Assembly: GCA_016722065.1 (NCBI GenBank) | Contig: JADKGX010000001.1 | Location: 930,001-994,000, forward strand | Direction of reading: 5' to 3' | Origin: Planctomycetota bacterium | Lineage (GTDB): Bacteria; Planctomycetota; UBA8742; UBA2392 | DNA: 64,000 nucleotides | In this document: positions 1 to 8,024 of the stretch, in pieces | Layout of the letters: every line of letters begins with the position of its first letter | Position numbering within the stretch: position 1 is the stretch's first letter | Translations under genes and position numbers: made by a program | Notes under the pieces: model-generated | The model's input: only the letters and a program-made list of their open reading frames with translations | Told to the model about the DNA's origin: nothing | Database searches by the model: none

Positions 1-2
1 GC

Positions 3-137
3 GGTGGCGGGGGCGGTTCTGGCTCCGGTGGCGGCGGCTGCGCTGTGTCGTGGGGACACGCAAGCTGGTTTACGGCCCTGGTACTTGCCGCGCCCCTGTT
101 CCGCCGCCGTCGCGCAGCACGCGCCGGCAAGCGCTAG
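3..137 (+). CDS. C-terminal end of a surface protein with a Gly/Cys/TM/Arg sorting signal (partial)
   Basis: Only the last 44 residues are inside the window, in the frame that starts at base 3 and stops with TAG at 135-137. They show a glycine/serine-rich linker, then GGGGCAVS, a short hydrophobic stretch (WFTALVLAAPLF) and a terminal arginine cluster (RRRR) with a basic tail. This order (flexible linker, cysteine, one membrane span, Arg-rich end) is that of C-terminal protein-sorting tags such as the MYXO-CTERM, JDVT-CTERM and related groups. In those groups the tag directs membrane retention and later processing of secreted proteins. The body of the protein lies upstream and cannot be identified. 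The short length limits confidence, but the composition is hard to explain as anything else and a hairpin follows the stop. Confidence 0.6.
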   Translation, partial: GGGGGSGSGGGGCAVSWGHASWFTALVLAAPLFRRRRAARAGKR

Positions 138-153
138 GCCCAGTCAGGCCTTT

Positions 154-193
154 GCACCCCCCGCGCCAATCCGGGCCGGGGGGTGCGCATTTT
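154..193 (+). terminator. Rho-independent-like terminator
   Basis: A 9-bp perfect stem (GCACCCCCC at 154-162 with GGGGGGTGC at 178-186) is followed by a short ATTTTC run. It lies 16 bases after the stop at 135-137 and 65 bases before the next gene. The T-tract is short, so the efficiency is uncertain. Confidence 0.5.
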
Positions 194-251
194 CGGCACC
201 CGCATTACGATGCCCGATGCGTTGCACTATCAGGGCCACACGGGACGTGCC

Positions 252-2009
252 ATGAACCACAAACTGATTGTTCCGATTGCAGCCTTGCTGATTGCCGCAC
301 TGGGCGCCCTTGGCATCTGGTGGGCCATGGCCGACAGCAAGGCCAAACCCGCTGCCAACGCGCAATCCAACGACCCCGACGGCCCACCGGTGCGCAGCAA
401 ACCGCCCTTCAATGGCTTGAACGAGCGCGACTACAACCCCGCGATCGTGACGCCCGACCCGGTGGCCAGCGAACGCCCCGCGCCCTTTCGCATGCCCGCA
501 AGCCTGTACCGGCTGGATGTTTCCGGCCGCGTTGTCGACGAATCGTCCCTGCCCATTGCTGATGCCCAGGTGCGCTTTCTGGGCGAAGGTTCGCTGGCGG
601 ATTTCACCGGCGCCGGATATTCCGACGCCGCCGGGCGCTTTCACCTGGTGGCCTGGAGCCAGCGTGGCAACAACCCCGCCACCGGCCAGCGCCAGTGCCG
701 GCTGGTCGCCCAGGATGCCGAGGGCCGCACCGGCGTTTCGCCTTCGCACACGCTTTCTGATGACACTTCATTAAACCTGCCAGATGTCGTTCTGGCTGCC
801 ACGGCGGAACTTCGCGGGCGCGTGACCGACCAGGCCGGAACGGCCGTCACCGGCGTAACCGTCACGGCCAGCAGCCTGACCAGCTATGAAATGATCCCTG
901 CCGGCCTGCGTTCACCGCGTGTGCAGCATGCCACAGTGGTGCGCGCCGCCACGACAGACAGCCGTGGCGAGTATCGCCTGGCTGGCTTGCGGCCCGGCGT
1001 GTATCGCGTGCAGGCCGCACCAAGCTATTTCGGCGATATGCCAATGCCCCTGGAGGTCGAGGTGCGACCCTCTGGCGCGCCCTGGACCGAACTTGCCGTG
1101 CAGGCCCAGAAGTATCTGCGCGGCGTGCTGCGTGATTCTGATGGCCGGCCCGTGGCCGGTGCCGTGGTGCGCGCCCGCCTGACCCAACCCGATGCACCCG
1201 TTACCCCCGGCAACCCGGACAACCCCGGGCAGCCCGAGCGCCGCGCCGCCAGCGATACCACACGCGTTCGCCCCAGCGACCACGGCCGCGCCGCCAACCT
1301 GCGCGGCCTGGGCGGCAACCAGACCCTGACGGACGAACAGGGGCGCTTTGGCTTCTTTGGCTTGCAGGCTGGCCTGTGGGAAATCACGGCCAAGCTGGGC
1401 GAATCCGAGGCCCGCGTGCCTGATTTGCGGCCTGACCACCCCGACGTGACGTTGACTGTGGATGTCGCTTCGTCGCTTTCCGGCACGGTGTATGGCGCCG
1501 ACGGCAAGGCCCTGGAGTTCTTTGATGTCCGGCTGGTGCTAGGCAGTGACAGCAAGGTCACTCCATTTGACCGCGCCGACCCGGACCGTGCCTACCCGCT
1601 GCGCAGCCTGGGCGAGTTCCGCCTGATCAACCCCAAGGGCGGCCAGGCGCTGCGGGTGAGTGCCCCGGGCTATCTGCCTGCTGTGCTGCCGGTGGCAGAA
1701 CTGCAACCGGGGGAGCGCCGCACCGGCGTTGAAGTGAAGCTGGTGCCGATCTGCGAGTTGACCCTGAACCTGAAGTTTGAAGGCCGCAGCCTGGAAAGCG
1801 AGCCCGTGCTGCTGCTGTTTGACCGCAACCTGGCCTACGACGCCAGCAGTGACGACCTGGGCCGTGTGCGCTTTCCCGCCGTGTCGCCGATGCGCTATTC
1901 CGTGCAGGTGATACTGCGCGACGGTAAGCGCCTGGCAGCAACCCTGGACGTGCCGCCGCGCCAGAGCGCGGTGGTGGATGTCGAGCTTGCCCCGGCTGCG
2001 GATAAATGA
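252..2009 (+). CDS. Membrane-anchored protein with carboxypeptidase-regulatory-like repeats
   Basis: 585 residues. I chose the ATG at 252 because it opens directly into a positively charged N-terminus and one hydrophobic segment (about residues 5-25, IVPIAALLIAALGALGIWW), which looks like a signal anchor. The in-frame start further upstream would read through the preceding terminator. The body contains several beta-sandwich repeats of the CarboxypepD_reg type: paired motifs like SGRVVDESSLPIADAQV, LRGRVTDQAGTAVTGVTV and LRGVLRDSDGRPVAGAVVRA, each followed by a (T)D..G.(Y/F) step such as DSRGEYRLAGLRPG or DEQGRFGFFGLQAG. Such domains are usually found in extracytoplasmic proteins and may bind sugars or proteins. 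No enzymatic domain is visible. Its stop overlaps the next start by four bases (ATGA), so the two are translationally coupled. Confidence 0.75.
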   Translation: MNHKLIVPIAALLIAALGALGIWWAMADSKAKPAANAQSNDPDGPPVRSKPPFNGLNERDYNPAIVTPDPVASERPAPFRMPASLYRLDVSGRVVDESSLPIADAQVRFLGEGSLADFTGAGYSDAAGRFHLVAWSQRGNNPATGQRQCRLVAQDAEGRTGVSPSHTLSDDTSLNLPDVVLAATAELRGRVTDQAGTAVTGVTVTASSLTSYEMIPAGLRSPRVQHATVVRAATTDSRGEYRLAGLRPGVYRVQAAPSYFGDMPMPLEVEVRPSGAPWTELAVQAQKYLRGVLRDSDGRPVAGAVVRARLTQPDAPVTPGNPDNPGQPERRAASDTTRVRPSDHGRAANLRGLGGNQTLTDEQGRFGFFGLQAGLWEITAKLGESEARVPDLRPDHPDVTLTVDVASSLSGTVYGADGKALEFFDVRLVLGSDSKVTPFDRADPDRAYPLRSLGEFRLINPKGGQALRVSAPGYLPAVLPVAELQPGERRTGVEVKLVPICELTLNLKFEGRSLESEPVLLLFDRNLAYDASSDDLGRVRFPAVSPMRYSVQVILRDGKRLAATLDVPPRQSAVVDVELAPAADK

Positions 2010-3055
2010 CCGGCCCGCGCACTATCACCATCGGCCCGGACGAAGCCGGCCAGCGGCTGGACCGCTTTCTGCGCAAGCTGCTCAACGACGTCAGCCTGAA
2101 CGCGATTTACAAACTGGTGCGCACGCGCCAGGTCACCGTAAACCAGAAGAAAGTCAAACCGGAACTGCGCCTGTCGCAGGGCGACATCGTTACGTTTTTT
2201 CAGGCCGCCACCGAACGCCACCTGCAACCCAAGCTGCGCAAACGCGCCCAGGAAGGCTTGAGTACCCGGCGCGACTTTCGTGTGGTGTACAACGATGCCG
2301 CGCTGGTGGTTGTCAACAAGCCCGCTGGTGTACTGGTACACGCCGGCGACCGGGGCGACGACCGCGACACGCTGATTGGCCAGGTCACGTCCTGGATCTT
2401 GACCCAGCCACAACCCGAGGCCGAAGGCTTGACCGATTTCGTGCGGCCCTCGCCCACCTTTGCGCCCTCGCTGGCCCACCGCATTGACCGCGAGACTTCG
2501 GGGCTGGTGCTGATTGGCAAAACGCTGGCCGCCACCCAGGCGCTGGCCGCGCAGATCAAGCACCGCGACCTGCAAAAGACCTATCTGGCGCTGGCCATTG
2601 GCGGCCTGCGCGGGCGGCAGGGCGAAATCAATGTGCCGATCGCGCGCCAGGAAGACCCCAGGGGGCGCCGCCGCAAGGTTGAAACCGGCCACGGCCAGAA
2701 GGCGCTTACGCGCTATCAGGTGCTGGGCCAGCGCGGGCAGTATTCGCTGGTGGAGCTGGAACTGGTTACCGGCCGCACCCACCAGATTCGCGCCCATCTA
2801 GCGCACATTGGCGCGCCCGTGGCCGGCGACGACGAATACGGCAGCCGCGACCACAATCGCCACGCCGCCCAGGCGCTGGGCCTGTCCCGCCAGTGGCTGC
2901 ATGCCGCACGCATTCAACTGCAGCACCCGCTGACCGGCCAGCCGCTGGACCTGTGCGCGCCGCTGTGGCCGGACCTTCGCAACTCCCTGCAAGCGGCGGG
3001 TCTGCAAGACTGCCTGCCGGACTGGATGGCAGCAGCCCGCGAGGTGGTGCCATGA
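2006..3055 (+). CDS. RluA-family 23S rRNA pseudouridine synthase
   Basis: 349 residues. An N-terminal S4 RNA-binding domain (about residues 15-65, QRLDRFLRKLL ... GDIV) is followed by the RluA catalytic domain. The signature HRIDRETSGLVL carries the catalytic aspartate (about residue 161), and the later TGRTHQIRAHLAHIG motif is also typical of RluA/RluC/RluD enzymes. The reaction is conversion of specific uridines in rRNA to pseudouridine. The exact target site cannot be read from sequence; the S4 domain favours an RluC/RluD-like role. The start overlaps the upstream stop, and its own stop overlaps the next gene's start, so it is the middle gene of a three-gene coupled operon whose partners are envelope proteins. 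Confidence 0.92.
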   Translation: MTGPRTITIGPDEAGQRLDRFLRKLLNDVSLNAIYKLVRTRQVTVNQKKVKPELRLSQGDIVTFFQAATERHLQPKLRKRAQEGLSTRRDFRVVYNDAALVVVNKPAGVLVHAGDRGDDRDTLIGQVTSWILTQPQPEAEGLTDFVRPSPTFAPSLAHRIDRETSGLVLIGKTLAATQALAAQIKHRDLQKTYLALAIGGLRGRQGEINVPIARQEDPRGRRRKVETGHGQKALTRYQVLGQRGQYSLVELELVTGRTHQIRAHLAHIGAPVAGDDEYGSRDHNRHAAQALGLSRQWLHAARIQLQHPLTGQPLDLCAPLWPDLRNSLQAAGLQDCLPDWMAAAREVVP

Positions 3056-4506
3056 TGTCCCGCCTGCTGCGCGCGGCCCTGATGCCACTGTGCCCACTGG
3101 CGCTGCTTGTGCTTGGGCTGGCGGCCTGCACGGGCACCGGCACTGAAGGTGTGCGCATTACGCCCGCCGCCGAATACAAGTCCGAGCGGCTGTCCCAGGC
3201 GCGGCAACCGGTGATTCTGATTCCTGGCACGCTGGGGTCGCGGCTGTTCAACATGGACAACGGCGAAATCGCCTGGGGCAATTTTTCGGCCACGGTCAGC
3301 GACCTCAAGGACGACCTGGCGCTGCCGATTGATCACGCCCGCATTGCCGACAACGTCGACCGGCTTCGCGCCTACCGCGTGCTGGACCGGGCCGAGATAT
3401 TGCTGAATGAAGGCCGCGGCGAAGTCAGCTTCTATGCCGAGATCATTGACCACCTGGCGACAACGCTGGGCTATCGCCCGGCCTATGGCAAGCGCTTCTA
3501 TCGCGGGCAGGACCTGTTTGTTTTTTTCTACGACTGGCGCCGCAGCAACGTCGAAGCCGCGGCACAACTGGCCGATTTCATTGCCTCGATCCGGCATGAC
3601 CTGGATGCGCCGGACATGAAGTTCACGTTTGTAGGCGTCAGCAACGGCGGGCTGATTGCGCGCTATTACCTGCGCTATGGCGCGCGCGATGTGGTCAGCG
3701 ACCAGGCCGCCGGCGCGCCCATGGTGCGCAGCATGACCGGACTTTCGGATTGCTCGCGCCTGATCTGCCTGGGCACGCCGCAGCTTGGCACGCTGGATGC
3801 ATTGAATCTGATACATGACGGCTATTCGCCCAACCTGCTGGCGCGGCGCTATCCGCCGGAAACCATCTTCAGCATGCCCGCGGCCTTTGAGTTGCTGCCG
3901 GAGCCCGGCCAGAAGGTCTTTGTCGGGCGCGGCGGCGAAACGCTGGATATTGACCTGTGGGACGAACGCGCCTGGGAAACCTATGGCTTGAGTGTTTTTG
4001 CGCAATCCGAACAAGACCGGCTGAAAAACAACATCGCGCTGAATGCCGACAAGGGCGACGACCGCCGGGCCATTTTTGAAACCCTCATGCAGCAGCGCCG
4101 CGACTACCTGCGCCGCGTTCTGGCCCATGCCCGGCGCTTTCGTGCCGCCATTGAAGGCCCGCCCGAAGTGCCCACGGATGTCATGCTGGGCGTGCGCACG
4201 CCCACACTGGCCCGTGTGGGGTTGGTGCAGGACGGCGACGAATGGCAGCTTCTGTTTCGCCCGCGCGTGCCCTGGGGCCGCTACGACCCCATGGCCGAGG
4301 CCATGTTTGCCGCCGGCGACGGCATCGTGACGCGCCGCAGCGGGCTGGGCTTGCCCATTGCCCAAAGCTCGGCCGATCTGATCGCCGCCGGTCAGACCTT
4401 TCGCCGTGCAATCCGCACCGTGCAGTTCACGCCCTTTGAGCACCGGACAATGTTTGAAGACGAAGTGCTAAGGCTGGCCCTGGCCGAAGCCCTGTCAGAA
4501 CCCTGA
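3052..4506 (+). CDS. Lipoprotein lipase/acyltransferase of the LCAT-like alpha/beta-hydrolase family
   Basis: 484 residues from the ATG at 3052, which overlaps the stop of the pseudouridine synthase gene; a second ATG follows immediately. The N-terminus is a lipoprotein signal with lipobox LAAC (Cys about 26). The mature part begins with an oxyanion-type motif (VILIPGTLGSRL, about 54-65), then FFYDWRRSN (about 158-166) and the nucleophile elbow GVSNGG (Ser about 197). These features are shared with lecithin:cholesterol acyltransferase/PDAT-type hydrolases, which act on glycerolipids. An acyl-ester hydrolase or acyltransferase at the cell envelope is the best guess. The catalytic Asp and His cannot be assigned with certainty; EHRT near the C-terminus is a candidate for the His. 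Confidence 0.75.
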   Translation: MMSRLLRAALMPLCPLALLVLGLAACTGTGTEGVRITPAAEYKSERLSQARQPVILIPGTLGSRLFNMDNGEIAWGNFSATVSDLKDDLALPIDHARIADNVDRLRAYRVLDRAEILLNEGRGEVSFYAEIIDHLATTLGYRPAYGKRFYRGQDLFVFFYDWRRSNVEAAAQLADFIASIRHDLDAPDMKFTFVGVSNGGLIARYYLRYGARDVVSDQAAGAPMVRSMTGLSDCSRLICLGTPQLGTLDALNLIHDGYSPNLLARRYPPETIFSMPAAFELLPEPGQKVFVGRGGETLDIDLWDERAWETYGLSVFAQSEQDRLKNNIALNADKGDDRRAIFETLMQQRRDYLRRVLAHARRFRAAIEGPPEVPTDVMLGVRTPTLARVGLVQDGDEWQLLFRPRVPWGRYDPMAEAMFAAGDGIVTRRSGLGLPIAQSSADLIAAGQTFRRAIRTVQFTPFEHRTMFEDEVLRLALAEALSEP

Positions 4507-4613
4507 CCCATCCTGCGCCGGCAAATGGCGTCAGCAGGCACGCCCAAGTGCGCCATAAGGCGCGAAACGGCCGCTGCCTTAACCAGCGATAAACACGGAA
4601 CAGCTTTGGGTAG

Positions 4614-4955
4614 GCCCGACAATCCTCTCGGGCTGCTTTGGGTGGCGTGCCTATGTATGTCAAAGGCGCCCCAGCCCCGCCCGCAAGGGCGGGGGCGACG
4701 GCAACTCGATGAATCAATTCAAGGCAACGGCGTTTAGCCACGGATGACACGGATCAACACGGATCAGCCTTGGGCGGCAGTTGGGTAGGCCCGACAATCC
4801 TGTCGGGCTGGCCGACCGCGGGCGGGGATAAACCCCGCCCCTACGGGCCGCCGCGTTCGACCCGTGGTTATCCGGGTTCGATCCGTGGTTCGATCCGACG
4901 TTCGATCCGTGGTTATCTGTGTCTATCCGTGTTTATCCGTGGTTAAAGCCGTTAG
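4614..4955. repeat. Palindrome-rich intergenic repeat block, copy A
   Basis: The 543-base gap 4507-5049 has no credible gene. It holds: an imperfect CCCGAC..GTCGGG-type hairpin at 4614-4633; a perfect 8-bp hairpin with a GCAA loop at 4675-4694; a run of CACGGATNAACACGG-type units around 4738-4765; a perfect 8-bp hairpin with an ATCC loop at 4789-4808; and, in reverse orientation, several ATCCGTG units between about 4870 and 4950. The stretch 4673-4810 recurs at 5958-6096 in the same orientation with only about ten differences. Similar CACGGAT(A/C)AACACGG strings are known as scattered noncoding repeats in environmental bacterial genomes. Confidence 0.75.
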
Positions 4956-5049
4956 CCCCTAACCCCAACCCCATTTTCATCACCCTGCCGACCCGCTTCC
5001 CGCCGCCTTTTCTCTCGAATTTGTCGCTTGGGGTGTCCCCCAACGCGCC

Positions 5050-5934
5050 ATGTTTCGGGAGCCTGTCTTGCTCGAACACGACATTCCACCTGTCCTGAAC
5101 GCACACATCGAGTACTGGCGCAACCGGTGCAAGGACGGCTCACGCCCTAAAATCGTCTCCAAGGAAATGTTGATTCCCTGGTGCAGCACCGACACCCCGC
5201 CCGGCGAGCCGGCCTTCAAACCCGAAGACCCCTGGCAGGCCGAAGCCGAGACGCTCAACGAGAAAGCCCAGCGCGAACACCTGGAGCGCCTGCAACTGTG
5301 CGTGGATTTTCACCAGCAGATGCTCAAGGCCGGACTCGCCCAGTTGCAAGCCAACGCGACCAGCGAGGCCAAAGTCGCGCAAGAACCCGCACCTGAACCT
5401 GCACCCGAACCTGCACCCGCCCCCAAGCGCGTTCGCCTGGCCAACCCGGAAATCAAGCCGCTGTCGATTCTCACACTGGCGGCGCGTTCGGCCAAAGAAC
5501 TTCCCAAGGCCTCGGCCGAGTTGCTGCAGGCCCAGCTCAAGCACAACCGCGTCGCCGCCGATGCCCAGATGCGGCGTGATTTCATGCTCGATCGCGCCGT
5601 CGCCATCGTGACTGACACGATGATGCACATGGATGACACCTTCAAAGAAGTCGGCTTTGGCAACTGGATGCCGTTTCGCTTTCCGGACCAGTGGCTCATG
5701 TTCGGCGGCGTGATGCAGCGCGTGCTGGCGGCGCACGGTTTGATGCACGCCGACACGCCCGAGGCCTACAAAAAGCTGCTGGAAGAAACCCCGCCGATCA
5801 CAGAAATCGCAGAAGGAGCGCTGATTCCGCCACAAAGCATAGGCCAGGGTTTCCGGGCCCGGGAACTGCCAACCTTCAAGGCCCTGATCGCAAGAATCTT
5901 GGACATCAGGGCCAATCGCGGCCCACCCAAATGA
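5050..5934 (+). CDS. Hypothetical protein bracketed by direct repeats
   Basis: 294 residues, not recognised. The N-terminal third is charged and soluble. A Pro/Ala/Glu linker (EPAPEPAPEPAPAP, about residues 115-128) separates it from a helical C-terminal part rich in Met and Trp (DRAVAIVTDTMMHMDD, FGNWMPFRFPDQW). There is no signal peptide, membrane segment or known catalytic motif. The ATG at 5050 lacks a clear ribosome-binding site, so the start is uncertain; ATG 5167 is an alternative. The gene sits alone between two direct copies of the same intergenic repeat (4673-4810 and 5958-6096), with no operon partner. It could belong to a mobile or duplicated segment, but nothing in the protein resembles a transposase. 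Confidence 0.6.
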   Translation: MFREPVLLEHDIPPVLNAHIEYWRNRCKDGSRPKIVSKEMLIPWCSTDTPPGEPAFKPEDPWQAEAETLNEKAQREHLERLQLCVDFHQQMLKAGLAQLQANATSEAKVAQEPAPEPAPEPAPAPKRVRLANPEIKPLSILTLAARSAKELPKASAELLQAQLKHNRVAADAQMRRDFMLDRAVAIVTDTMMHMDDTFKEVGFGNWMPFRFPDQWLMFGGVMQRVLAAHGLMHADTPEAYKKLLEETPPITEIAEGALIPPQSIGQGFRARELPTFKALIARILDIRANRGPPK

Positions 5935-5957
5935 TCGCCTGTTGACAAGTCAAGACC

Positions 5958-6203
5958 AGCCCCGCCCGCAAGGGCGGGGGCGACGGCAGCTTGATGAATC
6001 AATTCAAGGCAACGGCGTTTAGCCACGGATAAACACGGATCAACACGGATCAGCGCTGGGCGGCATTTGGGTGGGTCCGACAATCCTGTCGGGCTGCTTT
6101 GGGTGGCGTGCCTATGGGTGTCAACGGTACCGCCGTCCCCAGCCTTGCGGCTGGGGCTGCAACGGCTTGGTGGCATTGGATGGGCCCGACAATCCTGTCG
6201 GGC
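5958..6203. repeat. Palindrome-rich intergenic repeat block, copy B
   Basis: The 441-base gap 5935-6375 repeats the module of 4673-4810 at 5958-6096. It holds a GCAA-loop hairpin at 5960-5979, the CACGGATAAACACGG string, and a CCGACA-ATCC-TGTCGG hairpin at 6075-6094. It then adds a hairpin with the complementary TTGC loop at 6137-6156 and another perfect 8-bp ATCC-loop hairpin at 6184-6203. The remaining 170 bases are C/A-rich with no visible gene. Confidence 0.75.
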
Positions 6204-6375
6204 TGCTGGCGGGCTTACCCGACAACAAACCGCAAAACCCGAAACCCAAACCCCCCGCCTCCAATCCCCCACCAACCCCCCACCAACCCCCCAACCTGCT
6301 ATTTGACCCAAGTCGCTGCCGCGAATTCCGGATTCCAGAAACCCAAACCGCGGCTACTTCGCTACATTCCGGCCC

Positions 6376-7101
6376 GTGAACGACGCCACTCCCAACCACT
6401 TTGCCCAGGGGCCGCTCAAGGCCACACGCGGGCCCGAGATTCGCGACGGAAAACGCCGCGAAAAACTGCTCGATCGTCTGCGACTGCAGGGCTTCTGGCC
6501 CGTGTATCTGGCCTTTGTGGTGCTGGCGCTGCGCCCGCCGCTGGGCGAGCCGCATGTGGCGCTGGTTGCGCTGCGCTTTGCGGGGCTTGGCCTGGTCCTG
6601 GCTGGCGTGGCCATGCGCGTGTGGTCGATGGGATATCTTCTCAAGAAGGCCGAACTGGCCACGGCCGGCCCCTACGGCCGCACCCGAAACCCGCTGTATG
6701 TAGGCACCTGGTTGATTGGCTGCGGGCTGGCCTTGAATGCGGCCTGGCCCTTCAACCTGGGGCTGCTGGTGCTGTTCAATGTGCTGTTTGCTTTCATCTA
6801 CCGCGCGCAGATCGGCATTGAAGAAGAAATGCTGTCCAGCATCTTTGGCGAACCCTACGCCGAATATTGCCGCAACGTGCCCCGCTTCTTTCCGGGCCTC
6901 AAGGCCTGGCACATTGGCGATGTCAGCCGCTTCAGCCTGGGACGCGCGCTGCGCAACAAGGCCTGGGAACCGGTGGCGGGCACGCTGGTGCTGCTGCTGC
7001 TTCAGATGATCAGTTGGGGCCTGCTTTGGCCCTGGTATGAGGGCCAAAGTATAGATGCCGCGTTTTCAGCCCTGCTGCGTGGCGGCTGGATCGGCTTTTA
7101 G
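6376..7101 (+). CDS. Isoprenylcysteine carboxyl methyltransferase (ICMT)/phospholipid methyltransferase-like membrane protein
   Basis: 241 residues with a GTG start at 6376. Several hydrophobic helices span the protein (about residues 43-54, 62-84, 112-122, 128-145, 190-205). The conserved core reads GPYGRTRNPLYVGTW (about 98-112), followed by EEEMLSSIFGEPYAEYC (about 150-166). This matches the SAM-binding RNPxY and E..L...FG..Y..Y signature of the ICMT/PEMT superfamily, in which a membrane-embedded enzyme transfers a methyl group to a lipid or a prenylated substrate. The substrate in bacteria is generally unknown. It is not visibly in an operon, and the repeat block lies directly upstream. 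Confidence 0.75.
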   Translation: MNDATPNHFAQGPLKATRGPEIRDGKRREKLLDRLRLQGFWPVYLAFVVLALRPPLGEPHVALVALRFAGLGLVLAGVAMRVWSMGYLLKKAELATAGPYGRTRNPLYVGTWLIGCGLALNAAWPFNLGLLVLFNVLFAFIYRAQIGIEEEMLSSIFGEPYAEYCRNVPRFFPGLKAWHIGDVSRFSLGRALRNKAWEPVAGTLVLLLLQMISWGLLWPWYEGQSIDAAFSALLRGGWIGF

Positions 7102-7169
7102 CAGCGCCGCCCGGGCCGGTTCCCAACAGACACTGCAACGGGCGCCCGTGGGCCGATAGACTGCGCGGC

Positions 7170-7961
7170 ATGACGGGCAGCGATTTGCAGTTGATCTGGC
7201 GCGAGCTGAAATGTGAAGCGCCCTCCACCCGCGCGTTTCGGCTGGAAGGCGCGCTGCTGGCCGCCAATGTTGCCAACCTGTCAACGGAACTGGGGCGCCT
7301 GTTGAACCCCAAGCCCAAGCGCCTGCTGCTGGATGTACAGAAGCTGGCCCGCATTGACCGCGCGGGTATTGACACCCTGGCCGGCATGGCGGGCTTTTTT
7401 GCAGAAGCCGAAGGCGGGCACATTGCTTTTGTCGCGGCTGCGCCGCTGCTGCGCGAAAAGCTGGAACCACTGGCGGAGCCCGGCAGCGTCAAGTTTTTTG
7501 CCAGCTTCAGCCAGGCCGCGGTACGCGTGCTGGACCACGTGTTTGCCAAGCTATCGGGGCAGTTCGCCGCAACGCCCCGCCCGCCTTCGACAGAAATCGC
7601 CCGCGCGATCTGGAAGGACATGCGCGACGGCCAGCTTGCCGGCGTGCAGGTGCTGACACTTTCCGGGACTTTTGACAAGGTCAGCGCGCCACAGTTTGAC
7701 CGCCACTGGGCCGCCGAGTTCAAGCCTGCAACGCGGCACCTGGTGCTGGACATGGCGGACGTGCGCAGCGTGGTCGACGAAGGCATTGAACGCCTGCGCC
7801 GCATGGCCGATGCAACCCGCGCCCGCGACGGCACTGTAAGCATTGTCGGCGCCCGGCCAAAGCTGAAGGTGATGCTGGACATGCTGGACATGGCCCAGTT
7901 GTTCTGTTTTCACAACACTGTGCAAGACGCCCAGAACGCGCAGGGCCAGGTTGCACCTTGA
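7170..7961 (+). CDS. Twin STAS-domain protein
   Basis: 263 residues. Two successive anti-anti-sigma-like STAS folds are visible. The first is about residues 15-105 (RAFRLEGALLAANVANL ... RLLLDVQKLARIDRAGIDTLAGM). The second is about 150-245 (QVLTLSGTFDKVSAPQF ... HLVLDMADVRSVVDEGIERL). The pattern of a beta-strand ending in LDV or LDMA, followed by a small residue and a helix, is that of SpoIIAA/RsbV-type domains. The canonical phosphorylatable Asp-Ser dipeptide is replaced by IDRAG and VVDEG. So it may work as a binding or scaffold protein rather than a phosphoswitch. No kinase or sigma factor partner is adjacent. A strong hairpin follows. Confidence 0.7.
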   Translation: MTGSDLQLIWRELKCEAPSTRAFRLEGALLAANVANLSTELGRLLNPKPKRLLLDVQKLARIDRAGIDTLAGMAGFFAEAEGGHIAFVAAAPLLREKLEPLAEPGSVKFFASFSQAAVRVLDHVFAKLSGQFAATPRPPSTEIARAIWKDMRDGQLAGVQVLTLSGTFDKVSAPQFDRHWAAEFKPATRHLVLDMADVRSVVDEGIERLRRMADATRARDGTVSIVGARPKLKVMLDMLDMAQLFCFHNTVQDAQNAQGQVAP

Positions 7962-7970
7962 AGAAACGCC

Positions 7971-7997
7971 ACAGGGCAGGCGCTGTGCCTGCCCTGT
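7971..7997. terminator. Bidirectional hairpin between convergent genes
   Basis: A perfect 11-bp stem (ACAGGGCAGGC at 7971-7981 with GCCTGCCCTGT at 7987-7997, 5-base loop) lies between the STAS gene stop and the convergent gene that ends at 8025. There is no long T-tract on either side. Confidence 0.6.
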
Positions 7998-8024
7998 GTG
8001 TTGCGAAAATGCGCCTCGTTCAGG

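Noticed and set aside
183..251. Upstream start of the carboxypeptidase-regulatory-repeat gene
   Set aside because: It overlaps the terminator hairpin at 154-193 and would place a hydrophilic stretch before the signal anchor.
4673..6096. Composite transposon around the gene at 5050-5934
   Set aside because: The repeats contain no transposase, no terminal inverted repeats and no target-site duplication that I can see; only a direct-repeat bracket is supported.
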